64,000 nt of DNA from positions 3,162,001 to 3,226,000 of the forward strand of contig NC_051132.1 in the NCBI RefSeq assembly GCF_014839805.1. The letters are read 5' to 3'. The notes under the pieces are model-generated. The model saw only the letters and a program-made list of their open reading frames with translations. It searched no databases and was not told where the DNA came from. Source of the DNA: Manduca sexta. Taxonomy: Eukaryota; Arthropoda; Insecta; Lepidoptera; Sphingidae. The translations under genes and the position numbers were made by a program. Positions 45,901-57,361 of this stretch are shown piece after piece (positions within the stretch are counted from its first letter, which is position 1; every line of letters starts with the position of its first letter).

Positions 45901-46142
45901 TAGTAATAATAAGCCAAGAGCCTTCAAGGACGAATATTAGTTATATGTTCAAAAATAATAGCAGTCACGTTTGACTTTGAGACAGAATAATTTTAAAACA
46001 TCTTGCAATACGTGTGCATGTCATTTCGTAAAACGTATTGTGGGTAGAAAAGATTTTGTAACCATGATCAAACTAATCAGTAAATTGATAATCATTTATG
46101 TTCTTAAAGATACAAAGGTCATATAATATGTCAATATAACGT

Positions 46143-46436
46143 TACTTCAGGTGTCCGCCTGGGTAGGTACGTACCACCGCAATGTCTACATTTGCCGCCA
46201 AACAGCAGTGTGTAGTAACTGTTGTATTCCAGTTTGAATGACATTGTAGCCAGTGTAACGACTGGACAGAATGAGACTTGACATCTCATGTATCAGGATG
46301 GCGAGCGCAGTAGAATACCAACTAATACTTTGTAATTCAAAGTTTTGGATGGTGTTTCTACTATTTATGGGCTGTCGTATTGCTTACCATCAGGCGAACG
46401 GCAAGCTCATCTCGTCGTTCAAAGCAATAAAAAAAA
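46143..46436 (+). mobile_element. 3' end of a BMC1-like LINE
   Basis: Longer copy: CGCCTGGGTAGGTACGTACC, AATGTCTACATTTGCCGCC, TTCCAGTTTGAATGACATTG, CATCTCATGTATCAGGATGG and a terminal AGCAATAAAAAAAAG. Confidence 0.75.
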
Positions 46437-46839
46437 GGATCAGTAGAAATAAATAAACAAAAGACGGGATCGAATGTTTTCAATTTGAATACAATTATTA
46501 TTGTTCATTATCCAAGTTTAAAGAGCAATACAGCTAAAGTTTGATTCGGTTAAGAAAGAAGGAACTTCTAAGACAAAAGTTCGTGGATTCAAAACCAAAT
46601 CCACTGCTCAGTTTTCAACTCCAATCCACCGCGCTCAGTTCCTACCGATCTAGATGAGCAGATCACTCTCGCAATCAAACCTATGAACTAGTTCATGAAA
46701 CTCTTACACTGCACAAGACCGTAGCTCGTCGAGGGCCTCGCCGCGTTCCCCGTCCTCCGACCCTTCTATTAGTAATGGAAGACAGTTTTCTCAAATATCA
46801 TTCTTTAATAACGAACTAGCAAGCGCGGCGTCGGACCTT

Positions 46840-46982
46840 CACCGACGAGGTAGACAGATGACCTCATAAAAGTTGCAGGAGGTCGCTGGATGCGGGCCGT
46901 TTCAATAAAGCGATCTGGAAATCTTTGGGGGAGGCCCATGTTTAGCAGTGGACATCCTGCGGCTGATGATGATGATGATGAA
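46840..46982 (+). mobile_element. 3' end of an RTE-like LINE
   Basis: TAAAAGTTGCAGGAGGTCGC, CGATCTGGAAATCTTTGGGG and GAGGCCCATGTTTAGCAGTG, then a (GAT)n tail. The codons read as the terminal KVAGGRWMRA-type motif of these elements. Confidence 0.7.
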
Positions 46983-47237
46983 TAGCTGATGTCTCCGTCC
47001 TCCCTCAGTGACCGTCCTGAGGCAAGGCTCATTGTAAGTAATTAAATTCATTGAAGGTTGTCGTCAGCATGGTCACCTAATTCAAAGGTTTGCGAGCACC
47101 TAAAGCGCTCCCCCTAAAATCCGATATGTTTCTAGAAGCCAACTCATGGCAGACTAACAACGTAGCAGGCATGTTAAAGTAAAAAAAAAAACTAAAAGTG
47201 TAGTCTACATATATAAATAATTATCCTTCGTTTTAAT

Positions 47238-47340
47238 GTTAAACGAAAATATCGTAAAGAAAAACAGACATGAGAAACCTTTATAAGAAATTGAAATTTT
47301 TGACGCCAATACGCACTAAGTCAGCGTGGTGGTCTAATCC
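47238..47340 (+). mobile_element. Degraded SINE-A body
   Basis: AACGAAAATATCGTAAAGAA, GAAACCTTTATAAGAAATTG and CGCACTAAGTCAGCGTGGTG correspond to the body and 3' part of SINE-A. About 47050-47237 and 47341-47880 are unassigned. Confidence 0.45.
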
Positions 47341-47884
47341 TAAACATTATCTGTACATAATAATGGTAACACTAAATACTAACGGTTCGCCAAATCTAAC
47401 TAGACTCGATCTTATCCATGTCCAAATATAGGTATTCTAATATGGAATAGTTAAGACGGGCTGTAAATATACCGACCCATTTCCCCACGTCAGGTCCCAG
47501 ACTGTTCTATTTCCGCACTTATTTTATGCAGTTATTGAAGCAAAGATCGTCTTGAACATATGGCCTGAACTAAGAGGTTCTGGGTTTGAGTGCTTGGTCG
47601 GTAACACTTAGATATTCTAAAAAATGTGCGAGACTGGAACCTCCAGAGGATGTTGAACATAAACAATTAGCTAATCGTAGAAGCTGAAACAAATTAGGAC
47701 AAGGTTTGGATTCCACGCTACAGTTTTGAAAAATCTAACGTTTTTTATAATAAACATACCACTTTACGGTAGTAAGTTTACCGAAATATATTCAGCGTGT
47801 TGACGACGTATCTTGGGCAAAAATTTCTCAATTGGAGACCACGTACCGGTAAACGAAGCCTAAAACATCCACCTTGAAGGTAGA

Positions 47885-48003
47885 TGAGTTGATAAAGGTA
47901 GCAGGAACATGCTGAATACGTGCCGTTTTTGACAGGTCCGTCTAGAAATCATTATAGAAAGCCTATGTTCAGCAGTGGACTTTATGTGGCTGTTGTTGAA
48001 GAT
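47885..48003 (+). mobile_element. 3' end of an RTE-like LINE, degraded
   Basis: GAGTTGATAAAGGTAGCAGG and GCCTATGTTCAGCAGTGGAC, then GTGGCTGTTGTTG. Followed by an (ATT)n run at 48011-48026. Confidence 0.6.
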
Positions 48004-48660
48004 ACGTTTTTATTATTATTATTATTAAAAGCCGGTTACTAGCACACATTTATTGGCGCTGCATCTCAACGCAATATGATGCATGTGCCTATAGCCTACA
48101 CGTATGTCGTATACCTATAACAAAATACATAATATCTCTCATTAATAGAAAAGCCCCTATCTAGCTGGATTCTAAATCATTCAAGGTTGATACAATACTG
48201 ATGTCATGGCACAAAGTCAAGAGTTTCTTGGCCAGCAGCCCACGTTTTGATGGTCATTAAGAGATTTCCCTTGATTTTTATCTAGTTTTGGCCGACAATA
48301 ACTTTGTATAAAACTGTACTTGAGACAAGAAAACAATTCTATCACTACAAAGACACTATAACTTTCAAAAAGCGAGAAATATCAATGCATTTCGAACTCT
48401 AATACACAGTAACAGAAGTTGATATTTCGATCACTTCAAACAATAAATAGATCGTTAGGGTGGTGTAGCAGTAAAAGATTTCTTAGGTAAGGAAAATGGA
48501 TTAAAAAAAAAAATCGATAATATAATAGCGATTATTAAACTTAATAATTTAAGACTCTGTGTGCAATTTCCTTGATCTAGGAGATACCTAACTTAAAGAG
48601 ACACTAAGAAGTAAACAAAATACACCATCACCAATTTTTTTTTATTTTCATAATTTTAAT

Positions 48661-48860
48661 GCTTTGGTAACATAGTTGTATTACGGTACGATGCAGTGGT
48701 GATGGCTCGCTTTCGATCCCCGCGTCGGGCAAAGTGATATTATGTTTTTCTACTCAGCCCGAAGTCTAAAATTTGTGCCGATATGGCGATAGACTCGCTC
48801 CATACTGCATCAGATGCGCCTCTGCCTACCCCGTTGAGGACACAATACATGAGTGTGTAT
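48661..48860 (+). mobile_element. SINE-B copy
   Basis: TTGGTAACATAGTTGTATTA head, CGATCCCCGCGTCGGGCAAA at the B box, ATATGGCGATAGACTCGCTC body, and CTGCCTACCCCGTTGAGGAC 3' part. Confidence 0.75.
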
Positions 48861-49469
48861 TATTATGATGCAACCTCACTCCTTACTTTAGGCATGCTTA
48901 AAAAACTACTACATTTTATGCTTTATGCTTTAAAAGATTAATTTATTTTTATATTTCCACATACAACTATTTATAGGTAATACCCAATACAATAGCGTAG
49001 TACAATAGTTATTATAATATTTTATTACTACTTATTATTACATAAGCGGCCGATGTGAATTCCGTCAAAGAACATGAAAATATATCAATTTGGTTAGACA
49101 AAGCATTGAGCACACGCAGCGCGCGCGTCAATAGTGCATGCCGTAATAAGTTCTTGCGACCTCGCGGCACCGAGAACCTATCTAAACCGCTGATATACAT
49201 ACTTATAAAAGAAGGACTGTTCTAAATGTTAAGGAAAAGAAAAAAGGATTAGGGAGACTGGTTGGTATCCAAAAATCACTAACCCCACGAAACAACCTAA
49301 CCAAAAACAAAAAACTCAGCCGAATCCATTTACATTATCTCCACACCGTGGCTTTACCAAAACATAAAATATCTTTAGTTATATAAGCGACTTTGTTTAA
49401 GTAATAATTAAATATTCTCATATACCTTATCATTTGTATATACGTACCTATACTTTATTATATAGTATA

Positions 49470-49715
49470 GACTTTTTTATAAAGGGGACGCGGTTAGTGC
49501 GACCCGGCTGTTCTCGATCTACCGTCCTTATAAAAATTAGTCTCGTTTTACGTGAGTTTTATTGCTTCGTTCTACACAATATCTTGTAAAGATATATTAT
49601 ATACACCAATCATAAGCGCAACTATGTTCGCCTACGTGATGAATAAAGTATAGTATATTATATTTTGCATCTGTTAGTTCGCAGTACGACGGCAACCTAA
49701 CTGACCTTTATTGAT
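49470..49715 (+). mobile_element. Possible solo LTR (weak)
   Basis: A TATAAAAA at 49530 is followed about 110 bp later by AATAAAGTATAG (49642), then a GC-richer stretch with GTTCGCAGTACGACGGCAAC. This U3-R-U5-like order suggests a retroelement LTR, but TG...CA ends and a target duplication are not identified. 48900-49469 and 49716-49990 are otherwise unassigned. Confidence 0.25.
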
Positions 49716-49990
49716 GAGCCGCCGCGTACTCAGTAACAAAAACTTCCGAATAACGCTCGAATAAATTTCTTGCTCAAAGACCTTTATTCGTAAGAAAATA
49801 AATGACTAATGGTGAATCCTGGCGATAAATTCTCCTAAGATATTTTTGATAGTAACGATTTTGGCCACCTGTTCTGTTTTGTGTCTCTATGATATATTTT
49901 TGCGGGGACATCGTTTATTATGAGTTATTGAGAGAATATCATATTTAAACTTTGCAATTGTAGCTTTGTTGCTCTATATAATAGAAAATG

Positions 49991-50304
49991 ATATCAGCCC
50001 CATATTATATATTGTTCCATTGCTGAGCACGAGCCTCCTCTACTACTGAGAGGGATTAGGCCTTAGTCCACCACACTGGCCTAGTGCGAATTGGTAGACT
50101 TCACACACCCTCAAAATTTCTAAAGAAAATTTCTCGAAATGCAGGTTACCTCGTGATGTTTTCCTTCGCCGTTAAAGCGAACAATAAATATACAAAGAAT
50201 ACACACATGATTTTTAAAAAAGTCAGAGGTGTGTGCCCCGGGATTTGAACCTGCGGACATTCGTCTCGGCAGTCCGTTCCACACCCAACTAGGCTATCGC
50301 AGCT
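49991..50304 (-). mobile_element. SINE-A, full-length
   Basis: In reverse orientation from ATATCAGCCCCATATTATAT to CAACTAGGCTATCGC. The B box complement GGATTTGAACC at 50241 and the A-box region are intact. The 99-codon minus frame here is a SINE shadow. Confidence 0.85.
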
Positions 50305-51010
50305 ACTATAATAATAATAACTAATTATAATATGCATAAATGCGGTCTGTAAATCGTTATGATAATTAGATTTTATATTAATTATGAAAGGGAAGCGGGC
50401 AAAATTCGGGTTAAATGGACCCTTTACCACTGCTGCCAAATACAAGAAAAAAAAGTAAATATATTTAATTACTACAAAATTTTTGATTTAAGTATTATCA
50501 AGATATTATTATAAAAGGGAAATGATATAAAGCCTTGCGAAGACATTAGCAACTTACATCGGACATGACACAAAATGGGGACACAGTTGTTGTTTAAGAT
50601 AGATACTTATCTACAAAAATTGTCTATAATTGATCCACCAAACTGCCAAATTAATTGATAAAGTTACATCTCTAAACAATCTTATTTTATGGCTTGATTC
50701 TCATTTTAATCATATTACCGAAAACAACGCTAGGCGTCAGAATTTAATAACGATGGCCACTAGTCCAGCGGTATTTTCATATTGGCATTCATAAAATATC
50801 CTCACAGTAATTCCTGTTTATACCCACGATAAATTTACTATACGTGATGGTAAGAAGAGTTTTTTTATCATAAAATTACACAGACAACCGCTTGTTAACG
50901 GAATTTTATACATATTCATAAAAGACAAATTATAAATATGGCGTCTATTTTTTTATACACAGCATTTCAAATAAACAAGGTTTTAGTAAAAAACGAAATT
51001 TTGTAATAAA

Positions 51011-51131
51011 CTTGTGTATCGCGTTCCTGAATCAGCCTGTATATAAACGGTCCAACAGGCCGGCATAATTGTGCCGACGACCGAGGGGTAATTATGTCTC
51101 AGTTGCAGTGAGGTCACTTTGTCGTGGACGT
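51011..51131 (-). mobile_element. Repeat family C fragment
   Basis: TTGTGTATCGCGTTCCTGAA, AACAGGCCGGCATAATTGTG, CCGAGGGGTAATTATG and TTTGTCGTGGACG. 50305-51010 holds nothing else recognised. Confidence 0.6.
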
Positions 51132-51344
51132 ATACAAAACAAAACTTAAATATACAGTAGTCAAGAATCAAGTGACGTAATAAGTGATACAATTTTGAAA
51201 TTCTAAAAAAAAAATAACAACAGACAAAATAAATAAGTGGTCTTGATACGTTTACCTCTAGCATCATCATGATATCCTATACATTTGTTACATCTCATAA
51301 GTTTTTATAGCGTTAAAACTATCATGATACCTGTTTTTTTTATG

Positions 51345-51545
51345 TTTAGGTGAATGTAAGATATTAAAATAAAACTATTTTTCGGATTTTATCGCGGTTA
51401 TTTTATTATTATTTTTTCCCGACGTTTCAAAGACCGCAGCCTCCATAGTCACGATAAGTGAAAAACAAATTAACTGTCCCACATCATCTCCAAAGGGGTC
51501 CACAGAGAAATATTCCCTTTGGTGATGATAATAATTGTTATATCA
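51345..51545 (+). mobile_element. Partial copy of the CCCGACGTTTC repeat family
   Basis: AAAATAAAACTATTTTTCGG, TTTATCGCGGTTATTTTATT, CCCGACGTTTCAAAGACCGC and CAGCCTCCATAGTCACG. Same family as 56672-56923 and 59335-59505. Confidence 0.6.
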
Positions 51546-51615
51546 CCGTGCTCTCTTCAGTCTCAGGAAAACATGTGCATTTTTAACATCACGTGATCTA
51601 CCAGCTCGTTTGCTA

Positions 51616-51747
51616 TCGATCCGGTTTCAAAGCCGGCATAACTATGTCGACTAGCGAGCGATAATAACCTATCGCCAGTAGATACATTATCTTTACTTCA
51701 CTTCGCTTACTATCAGGTGTATTAGGACCACTATGGTGTGCCCGTAA
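51616..51747 (-). mobile_element. Repeat family C fragment
   Basis: GATCCGGTTTCAAAGCCGGC, AACTATGTCGACTAGCGAGC, CTTACTATCAGGTG and TATGGTGTGCCCG. Confidence 0.6.
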
Positions 51748-51990
51748 AAAAACAGCAGCGTCAAAAAGTTTGGTAAAGAATTTACGCCTCCTGCATCCAA
51801 GATTTGCTCACCCAAGCGTCAAACACAAATCCTCTATCAACTTAAAAAGTAATAAATCAAGTGAGAATATCCGAATCTAAAGAATTGCGATGACGGAACA
51901 TTTTTTGTGGAATTTGTTAGTGACGTGTAAACTCATTTGTTAAATCATAACTCGGCCCACGCTTCCGGACAGACGGGGCAGGCTGGGATT

Positions 51991-52305
51991 AAGAGACTTT
52001 GTTTTTATTGCTTTGAATGACGAGACGGACTTGCCGTTCGCCTGATAGTAAGCGATACGACCATAAACAGTAGAAACACCATCCAACACCTTGAATTACA
52101 AAGCACTGCTTGGCACTTCCTTGCGCTCGCCATCCTGAGACACGAGATGTTAAGTCCTATTATGTCCAGTAGTTCTACTGGCTACAATGTCCTTCAAACC
52201 GAAACACAACAGTGACTACACTCAGCTGCTTGGCGGCAGAAATAGACATTGCGGTGGTATCTACCCAGGCGAACTCTCACATATGAGACACCTACCACCA
52301 GTTAT
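51991..52305 (-). mobile_element. 3' end of a BMC1-like LINE
   Basis: Reverse orientation: TTTATTGCTTTGAATGACGA, CTTGCCGTTCGCCTGATAGT, ACATTGCGGTGGTATCTACC, CAGGCGAACTCTCACATATG, ACCTACCACCAGTTA. This copy reaches furthest into the element's 5' side. Confidence 0.75.
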
Positions 52306-52309
52306 TTTA

Positions 52310-53185
52310 TTGGAGTTGATTTAATCATATTGTACACTGGATTAAGTACTATTCATGATTTTCCTATGCTAAGCACTTAACCATTATTATCATCGCATCT
52401 ACCCTTCTGCAACTCAAATTTGAATTCGGCAAAATATGTTTCATCATTAACATTGCTAAAATTGATGGCTTTGATCATCGTCCGCTTGACATCAGAAAAA
52501 TTTACGCCCAATCGGATAATAGAAGCCAAGAACTCCCAGCCTCTAGCGTATACATTGCTTCTATTAGACCAGGGGAATCTACTCAACCAAATTCACTCAA
52601 AGGCCACTTAGTCAAGACAATAGCGAAGTATTAGATGTCAAAACATCAAGATTTAAAGCAATAGTTTTGTGACGTACGCAACTAACGAGGAACTTTAAGA
52701 GAGATCAGCAAATATTTAATTGAAAAAATCTCCAAGACATTAAATCGCTTTTAAAATGTCTTTTGTTTCTAATACTTGGGGACGTGCTGAAAATTTCAAT
52801 AAAAACTAAAACCATATTTTATAGATTAAATCTTTGAAACGTTTGTTACAAGTTTAAGAACATGCTTAATGAAAAATTTACGACTGTTTCTTGAACTAAA
52901 ATCTCTAAGGATTTATTACTTGTAAGTAATTTTATAGTTTTCATGGCGTTTATTTTCATTGGATAAATCTCGAAGAGGTAATACTAGTTTGTTTATGACA
53001 CTCGCGAGAATCTCTCCATAGACATACTGCTGCGGAAACTATTTTCAAAACTGTATGAAACTGAGGTATGAAAATAAATTTTGACAGATGGCGATTAAGC
53101 AATCAATATTATTTTGTATCTTAGTTACTTAATATAATGTTGAAGATGTCCACACTACTGTATTGGGTAAACTGTAATTAGTAGT
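52310..53185. other. Unassigned intergenic DNA
   Basis: Overlapping 63- and 69-codon frames on opposite strands at 52377-52611 have no splice or domain support. Confidence 0.5.
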
Positions 53186-53205
53186 AAGTATGTGGGATGA
53201 AAAAA

Positions 53206-53531
53206 AGCGACGATAGCCTAGTTGGGTGTGGAACGGACTGCCGAGACGAATGTCCGCAGGTTCAAATCCCAAGGGCACACACCTCTGACTTTTCTAAAAA
53301 ATCATGTGTGTATTCTTTGTGAATTTATCGTTCGCTTTAACGGTGAAGGAAAACATCGTGAGGAAACCTGCACATCTGAGAAGTTCTCTATAGGAATTTC
53401 GAAGGGGTGTGAAGTCTACCAATCCGCACTAGGCCAGCGTGGTGGACTAAGGCCTAATCCCTCTCAGTAGTAGAGGAGGCCCGTGCTCAGCAGTGGGCAA
53501 GTATATAATACAGGGCTGATATTATTATTAT
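53206..53531 (+). mobile_element. SINE-A, full-length, best preserved, with target duplication
   Basis: A box in GATAGCCTAGTTGGG, B box GGTTCAAATCCC, body, then an (ATT)n tail. Flanked by the 10-bp repeat TATGTGGGAT at 53189-53198 and 53532-53541. It is almost identical in structure and sequence to the 17.9-kb copy. Confidence 0.92.
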
Positions 53532-53840
53532 TATGTGGGATAAATAAATAAAAATAAATATTTGCAGTACAGTGCCCTGCAGTTCATGTAAGTTATAATT
53601 ATAGCACGCCTGACGCCTCCATCCGAATCTCATTCGTCAGTCGTAAAAACATTTTATACCTAATTCCGACCCTGTCACTCTAACTCCATTTATGGCTGTG
53701 AAAACTTGAAGGATTTATTATCATACAGACCCAATTTATTTACGTTATTGGAATATAGGTAACCATTTGTAAAAGTGGACTTTTTCAGTACGCGCGAGTG
53801 TATCCGGAGCGTTCCCGTTTATCCGTGTATATTGAATTTT

Positions 53841-53987
53841 CGTTAATATTTTTTTGCGTCATGTGACTGCCAGTGGTTATAGTGGTCCAATGCATTTAAA
53901 TAAATTGGTTTATATATTTTTTTCGTCATTTTATTGCCAATGGTTATACTTGATGGTGGAATGCATTTAAATAAAAAAATATTAACG
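53841..53987. repeat. IR-bounded unit with an internal direct duplication
   Basis: CGTTAATATTTTTTT (53841-53855) is perfectly complementary to 53973-53987. Inside are two related ~60-bp blocks ending in AATGCATTTAAATAAA. The phrase GTTATAGTGGTCCAATG resembles a phrase in the neighbouring 137-bp tandem unit. Confidence 0.7.
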
Positions 53988-54022
53988 ACAAACTTTAAGA
54001 GAACCTTTGCCGCGCCCGCCAT

Positions 54023-54433
54023 CCTGTAAATCGGCTAATTTGAAGAGGCCGTTATGGTTTTTACAAGAATTGCCTACTATAGAAATAGTCATCGTATTAT
54101 TTGACTTACTGTAGCTAACTATATAAGGCTCATTGCAGGTCCATAGTGGTCAATGATCACCTGTAAATCGGCTAATTTGAAGAGGCTGTTAGGGTTTTTA
54201 CAAGAATTGCCTACTACAGAAATAGTCATCGTATTATTTGACTTACTGTAGCTAACTATATAAGGCTCATTGCAGGTCCATAGTGGTCAATGATCACCTG
54301 TAAATTGGCTAATTTGAGGGGGCCGTTATGGTTTTTACAAGAATTTCCTGCTAGAAAAATAGTCATTATATTATTTGACTTACTGTAGCTAACTATATAA
54401 GGCTCATTGGAGGTCCATAGTGGTCAATGATCA
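54023..54433. repeat. Tandem array, 3 x 137 bp
   Basis: Units start at 54023, 54160 and 54297 with CCTGTAAATCGGCTAATTTG (one change in unit 3) and end CATAGTGGTCAATGATCA. Units 1 and 2 differ at about three positions; unit 3 is more diverged. Confidence 0.95.
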
Positions 54434-54607
54434 TTCATTATTTTAAAAAGCTGTTGAGTCTTGACATTTGACAGAATTATGGTATACTTTACTGTAAAAT
54501 ATATTACTCGTTTACTAACAAATCGAAATACAATACTTATAGTCATTTTAATAGAAGACAAGGAATAACCAAGTGACCGTGTCTATTTTTTACGAACTAT
54601 CATCTAT

Positions 54608-54791
54608 ACATAATATTATAAAATAAAGTCTCCTAAAAGCTGTCTGTATGTGATCGATTTTCTCAACACCTACTGGACGGATATTTTTAAATATTTTGTA
54701 TGGAGATAGTTTAAAACCCTGGGAAGGTTATGGGCTACTTTTTATCCCGGGCAACTTCTACACGCGAGCGAAGCCGCGAGCAACATCTAGT
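54608..54791 (-). mobile_element. Helitron-like repeat, nearly complete
   Basis: Reverse orientation: ATAAAATAAAGTCTCCTAAA, CTGTCTGTATGTGATCGATT, TTTATCCCGGGCAACTTCTA, CGAGCGAAGCCGCGAGCAAC and ATCTAGT end. Confidence 0.65.
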
Positions 54792-55039
54792 TCCCAATAT
54801 AAATAAGATACGAGATAATCCAAATAATCCTTCCATTAATCTCTTTAATATTAGTAGCTCTTACTCCAGCAAAACAAGGAAGTAATCCAATCACGATTAA
54901 ATCGTAATCACATAAAACGTGGAAACGATCCCCTTAATATCAATATCTGAGGATATCTATGCCTGAAGTAATTTGCAAAATTACAAAGGAATACTTCGCA
55001 TACCTACTTCTTAGCTTTCAATTTTTATATTTTTGGATA

Positions 55040-55190
55040 TTAATTGCAACTGAATGCTGAGAAATGGGCATCCCGTTAACCTGATGATGAGCTATACAAC
55101 CGCCCATAAACAATAGTAGTAACACCACACTGACTTTTGAATTACAAAGTAACACGTAGCACTTCAGTACTCTGGTGATAATATTTTAAG
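55040..55190 (-). mobile_element. 3' end of a BMC1-like LINE, degraded
   Basis: CATCCCGTTAACCTGATGAT, CAACCGCCCATAAACAATAG and TGAATTACAAAGTAACACG in reverse orientation. Confidence 0.55.
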
Positions 55191-55461
55191 CCTCATGATA
55201 CCCAATAACCATTATTTTATATGCAATAGCCAAATATTTTCGATGGACAATGCAGAAATGCATGATACCTATCAACTCCAATCTATCGTCATATCATATA
55301 GAACTTGTTTTCTAAAGAAAAAAAACATTTATATACCGCTCTGGATTTCGCACTGGATTTTTGCCACTTTCTTTTTCCAATTGCCCATATCCCATTCCAA
55401 AGTATGGTTGCCACAGTTTAGTATATAATATGCAGATTTTATTTTAATAAACATACATAAG

Positions 55462-55745
55462 GGTTTTATTCTTGAAGAGGTAGGCAGAGCTACAACCAGA
55501 GCACCCAATTTTCGCCATAATATGTGTAAAAAATTCCATGACGTGATAGGTCGACCCTATCGCCATCATCATCAGCACATAAAGTCCACAGCTGAACATA
55601 GGCCTCCCCCATAAATTTCTAGAAAGACCTGTCGAAAGCGGCCTGCATCCAGCGTGTTCAATTTGTGCGTGTTCCATATCGGACACAAATTCTAGACTTC
55701 AGACCAACACTGGAAGAGGAAGAATTTTGCTTAGGTTTTACGACT
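55462..55745 (-). mobile_element. SINE-B interrupted by an RTE-like LINE 3' end
   Basis: SINE-B in reverse runs to GTCGACCCTATCGCC (55568), breaks, and resumes at ATATCGGACACAAATTCTAG (about 55676). The insert carries CATCATCAGCACATAAAGTC, AACATAGGCCTCCCCCATAA and GCGGCCTGCATCCAGCG, the minus-strand 3' end of the RTE-like LINE, plus about 20 bp of other sequence. Confidence 0.75.
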
Positions 55746-55801
55746 GCCTCGTGGTAATGTCCTCTGAGGATTCCAATCATGGTTCACACTAGTTCCATAC
55801 A

Positions 55802-55882
55802 AATATCATCTCTCGTTACTCAACATTCTCTTGGACCCCACTCCATTTACCATCTGGGGCAGTGGAGTCACTTTGCTGTGCA
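55802..55882 (-). mobile_element. Repeat family C scrap
   Basis: AATATCATCTCTCGTTACTC, GGACCCCACTCCATTTACCA, GGGGCAGTGGAGTCACTTTG. Adjacent to the composite SINE-B. Confidence 0.6.
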
Positions 55883-55908
55883 TATATAATATAATATGTA
55901 TATATTAT

Positions 55909-56140
55909 AAGCGGAACTAGAAGGGCAGGAAAACCCAAAGACCGCTGGGTTGACGAGATACTTAAAACTGCCGGCACCAATTGGACTCAGAAGGCAATAG
56001 ATAGGAATGGATGGAGCCAGTTGGAGGAGGCCTATACCCGAGAAGGGACCACGTCTTCTTGAATATCATAACCATTTTATTTTATTTACTTTTATATTGT
56101 AAGGCATGGAAATAAAGGCTATATTATTATTATTATTATT
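55909..56140 (+). pseudogene. C-terminus and tail of an RTE-type LINE
   Basis: The open frame reads GRPKDRWVDEILKTAGTNWT, then KAIDRNGWSQLEEAYTREG and a stop. This matches, from memory, the Trp-rich C-terminal motif of insect RTE-clade reverse transcriptases. A GGCATGGAAATAAAGGC poly(A)-like signal and an (ATT)n tail follow. Severely 5'-truncated and not functional. Confidence 0.75.
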
Positions 56141-56671
56141 ATATTATATATCGTCTAAATAACTGAGATTGTGCTCGTGTCATTTACACAAGAAATTTAT
56201 GTGCAAACATTTTTCCTTCGTTCAGAATTTTCGCACCATCAATCAATGTTCTGTACTTAGGGCGCACAGGTCCCGAGATTAATTTGATACAAGCGGTCCT
56301 ATTGCTTCGAGAAACCGCCTCGAAAATGGTAATTGAAGTGTACGAAAATTTTTAAGGACTTGTTTTTGTATTAAGGAGAATAGGTTGTCTGTTATTGTAA
56401 GCACTAACAGACTAAGTATCATAAGTATTGTAAAATCGCAGAAATTTGGAACCATTTTCTTGCATAATATAGAAACATATTTATCATCGCGAAAAATATT
56501 TTTTATAATTTTTATTATCATTTGTGTAATACAGCTACTTAGTGCCCGTATGTCATCCGGGGTGCCTCATTGAAAATCAGCGCTTTGGTATCGGACTGAT
56601 ACTGCAGCAAGAAGCTGAATGAGGATTCCCAATGTTGGCACAATAGGTATAATTTATTTGTATAATTTTAT

Positions 56672-56923
56672 ATTGAAATTAAACTAATTTTGAGATTCTA
56701 TCGCGGTTAGTATTTTATTTTTCTCCCGACATTTCGAAGACTTTGCAGCCTTCATGGTCACGGGGAGGACTGAGTTGTTGTTCATCCGTAAAGTCAAAGT
56801 TACAATATCTACGTACATTTTAAATTTATACAAGTTTTTAAAAAAATTTAGCTGTTGGTGGTCCACTACATAAAATAAAATACTAACCGCGATAGAATCC
56901 GAAAATTAGTTTAATTTCAATGT
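56672..56923. mobile_element. TIR element (MITE) of the CCCGACGTTTC family
   Basis: ATTGAAATTAAACTAATTTT at the left and its complement at the right end extend to ~50-bp TIRs with about three mismatches. Inside: CTCCCGACATTTCGAAGACT, then GCAGCCTTCATGGTCACGGG. No transposase frame. Confidence 0.75.
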
Positions 56924-57166
56924 CTAACATTCGCGTAAACATAAAAAATCATTATGTATAGTTTTATGTTTTTGTTCTTGTTTCATTACTATGAGCACGT
57001 ATACTGTTTGTGTACAATAATAAATCATATTTCTTTCTTCTTTCTTTCTTTCTATTCTGGAGCACGAGTCTTAACAGTTTCAACGATCGTAAATCCTACC
57101 AATTTGATTTAACTGTTAATACCATCTAAATTTTTAAATATGAGTATTTTAATACAGGTTTAGTAA

Positions 57167-57350
57167 TGCGATCCCACTCCACCTGAGGGTAAGTTGAGTG
57201 CGGTCGAGAGTGAGTGTTGTCGAGAGATCTTTATCCCTCACCAGTAGACACAATTATAGCGGCCTGTTTGAAATAAAATATACGCAGGCTGATCTCAGAA
57301 TGCGTCACACTTACGTAGACCAATACGACGGGTTTTAGACCTTTTGTACG
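57167..57350 (+). mobile_element. Repeat family C copy
   Basis: GCGATCCCACTCCACCTGAG, GGTAAGTTGAGTGCGGTCG, CAATTATAGCGGCCTGTTTG, GATCTCAGAATGCGTCACAC. A (TTTC)n run lies just upstream at 57030-57053. Confidence 0.6.
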
Positions 57351-57361
57351 ATGATCGAATA

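Noticed and set aside
50146..50445. 99-codon minus-strand frame
   Set aside because: It crosses a SINE-A; the same frame appears at 53222 on the plus strand in another copy.
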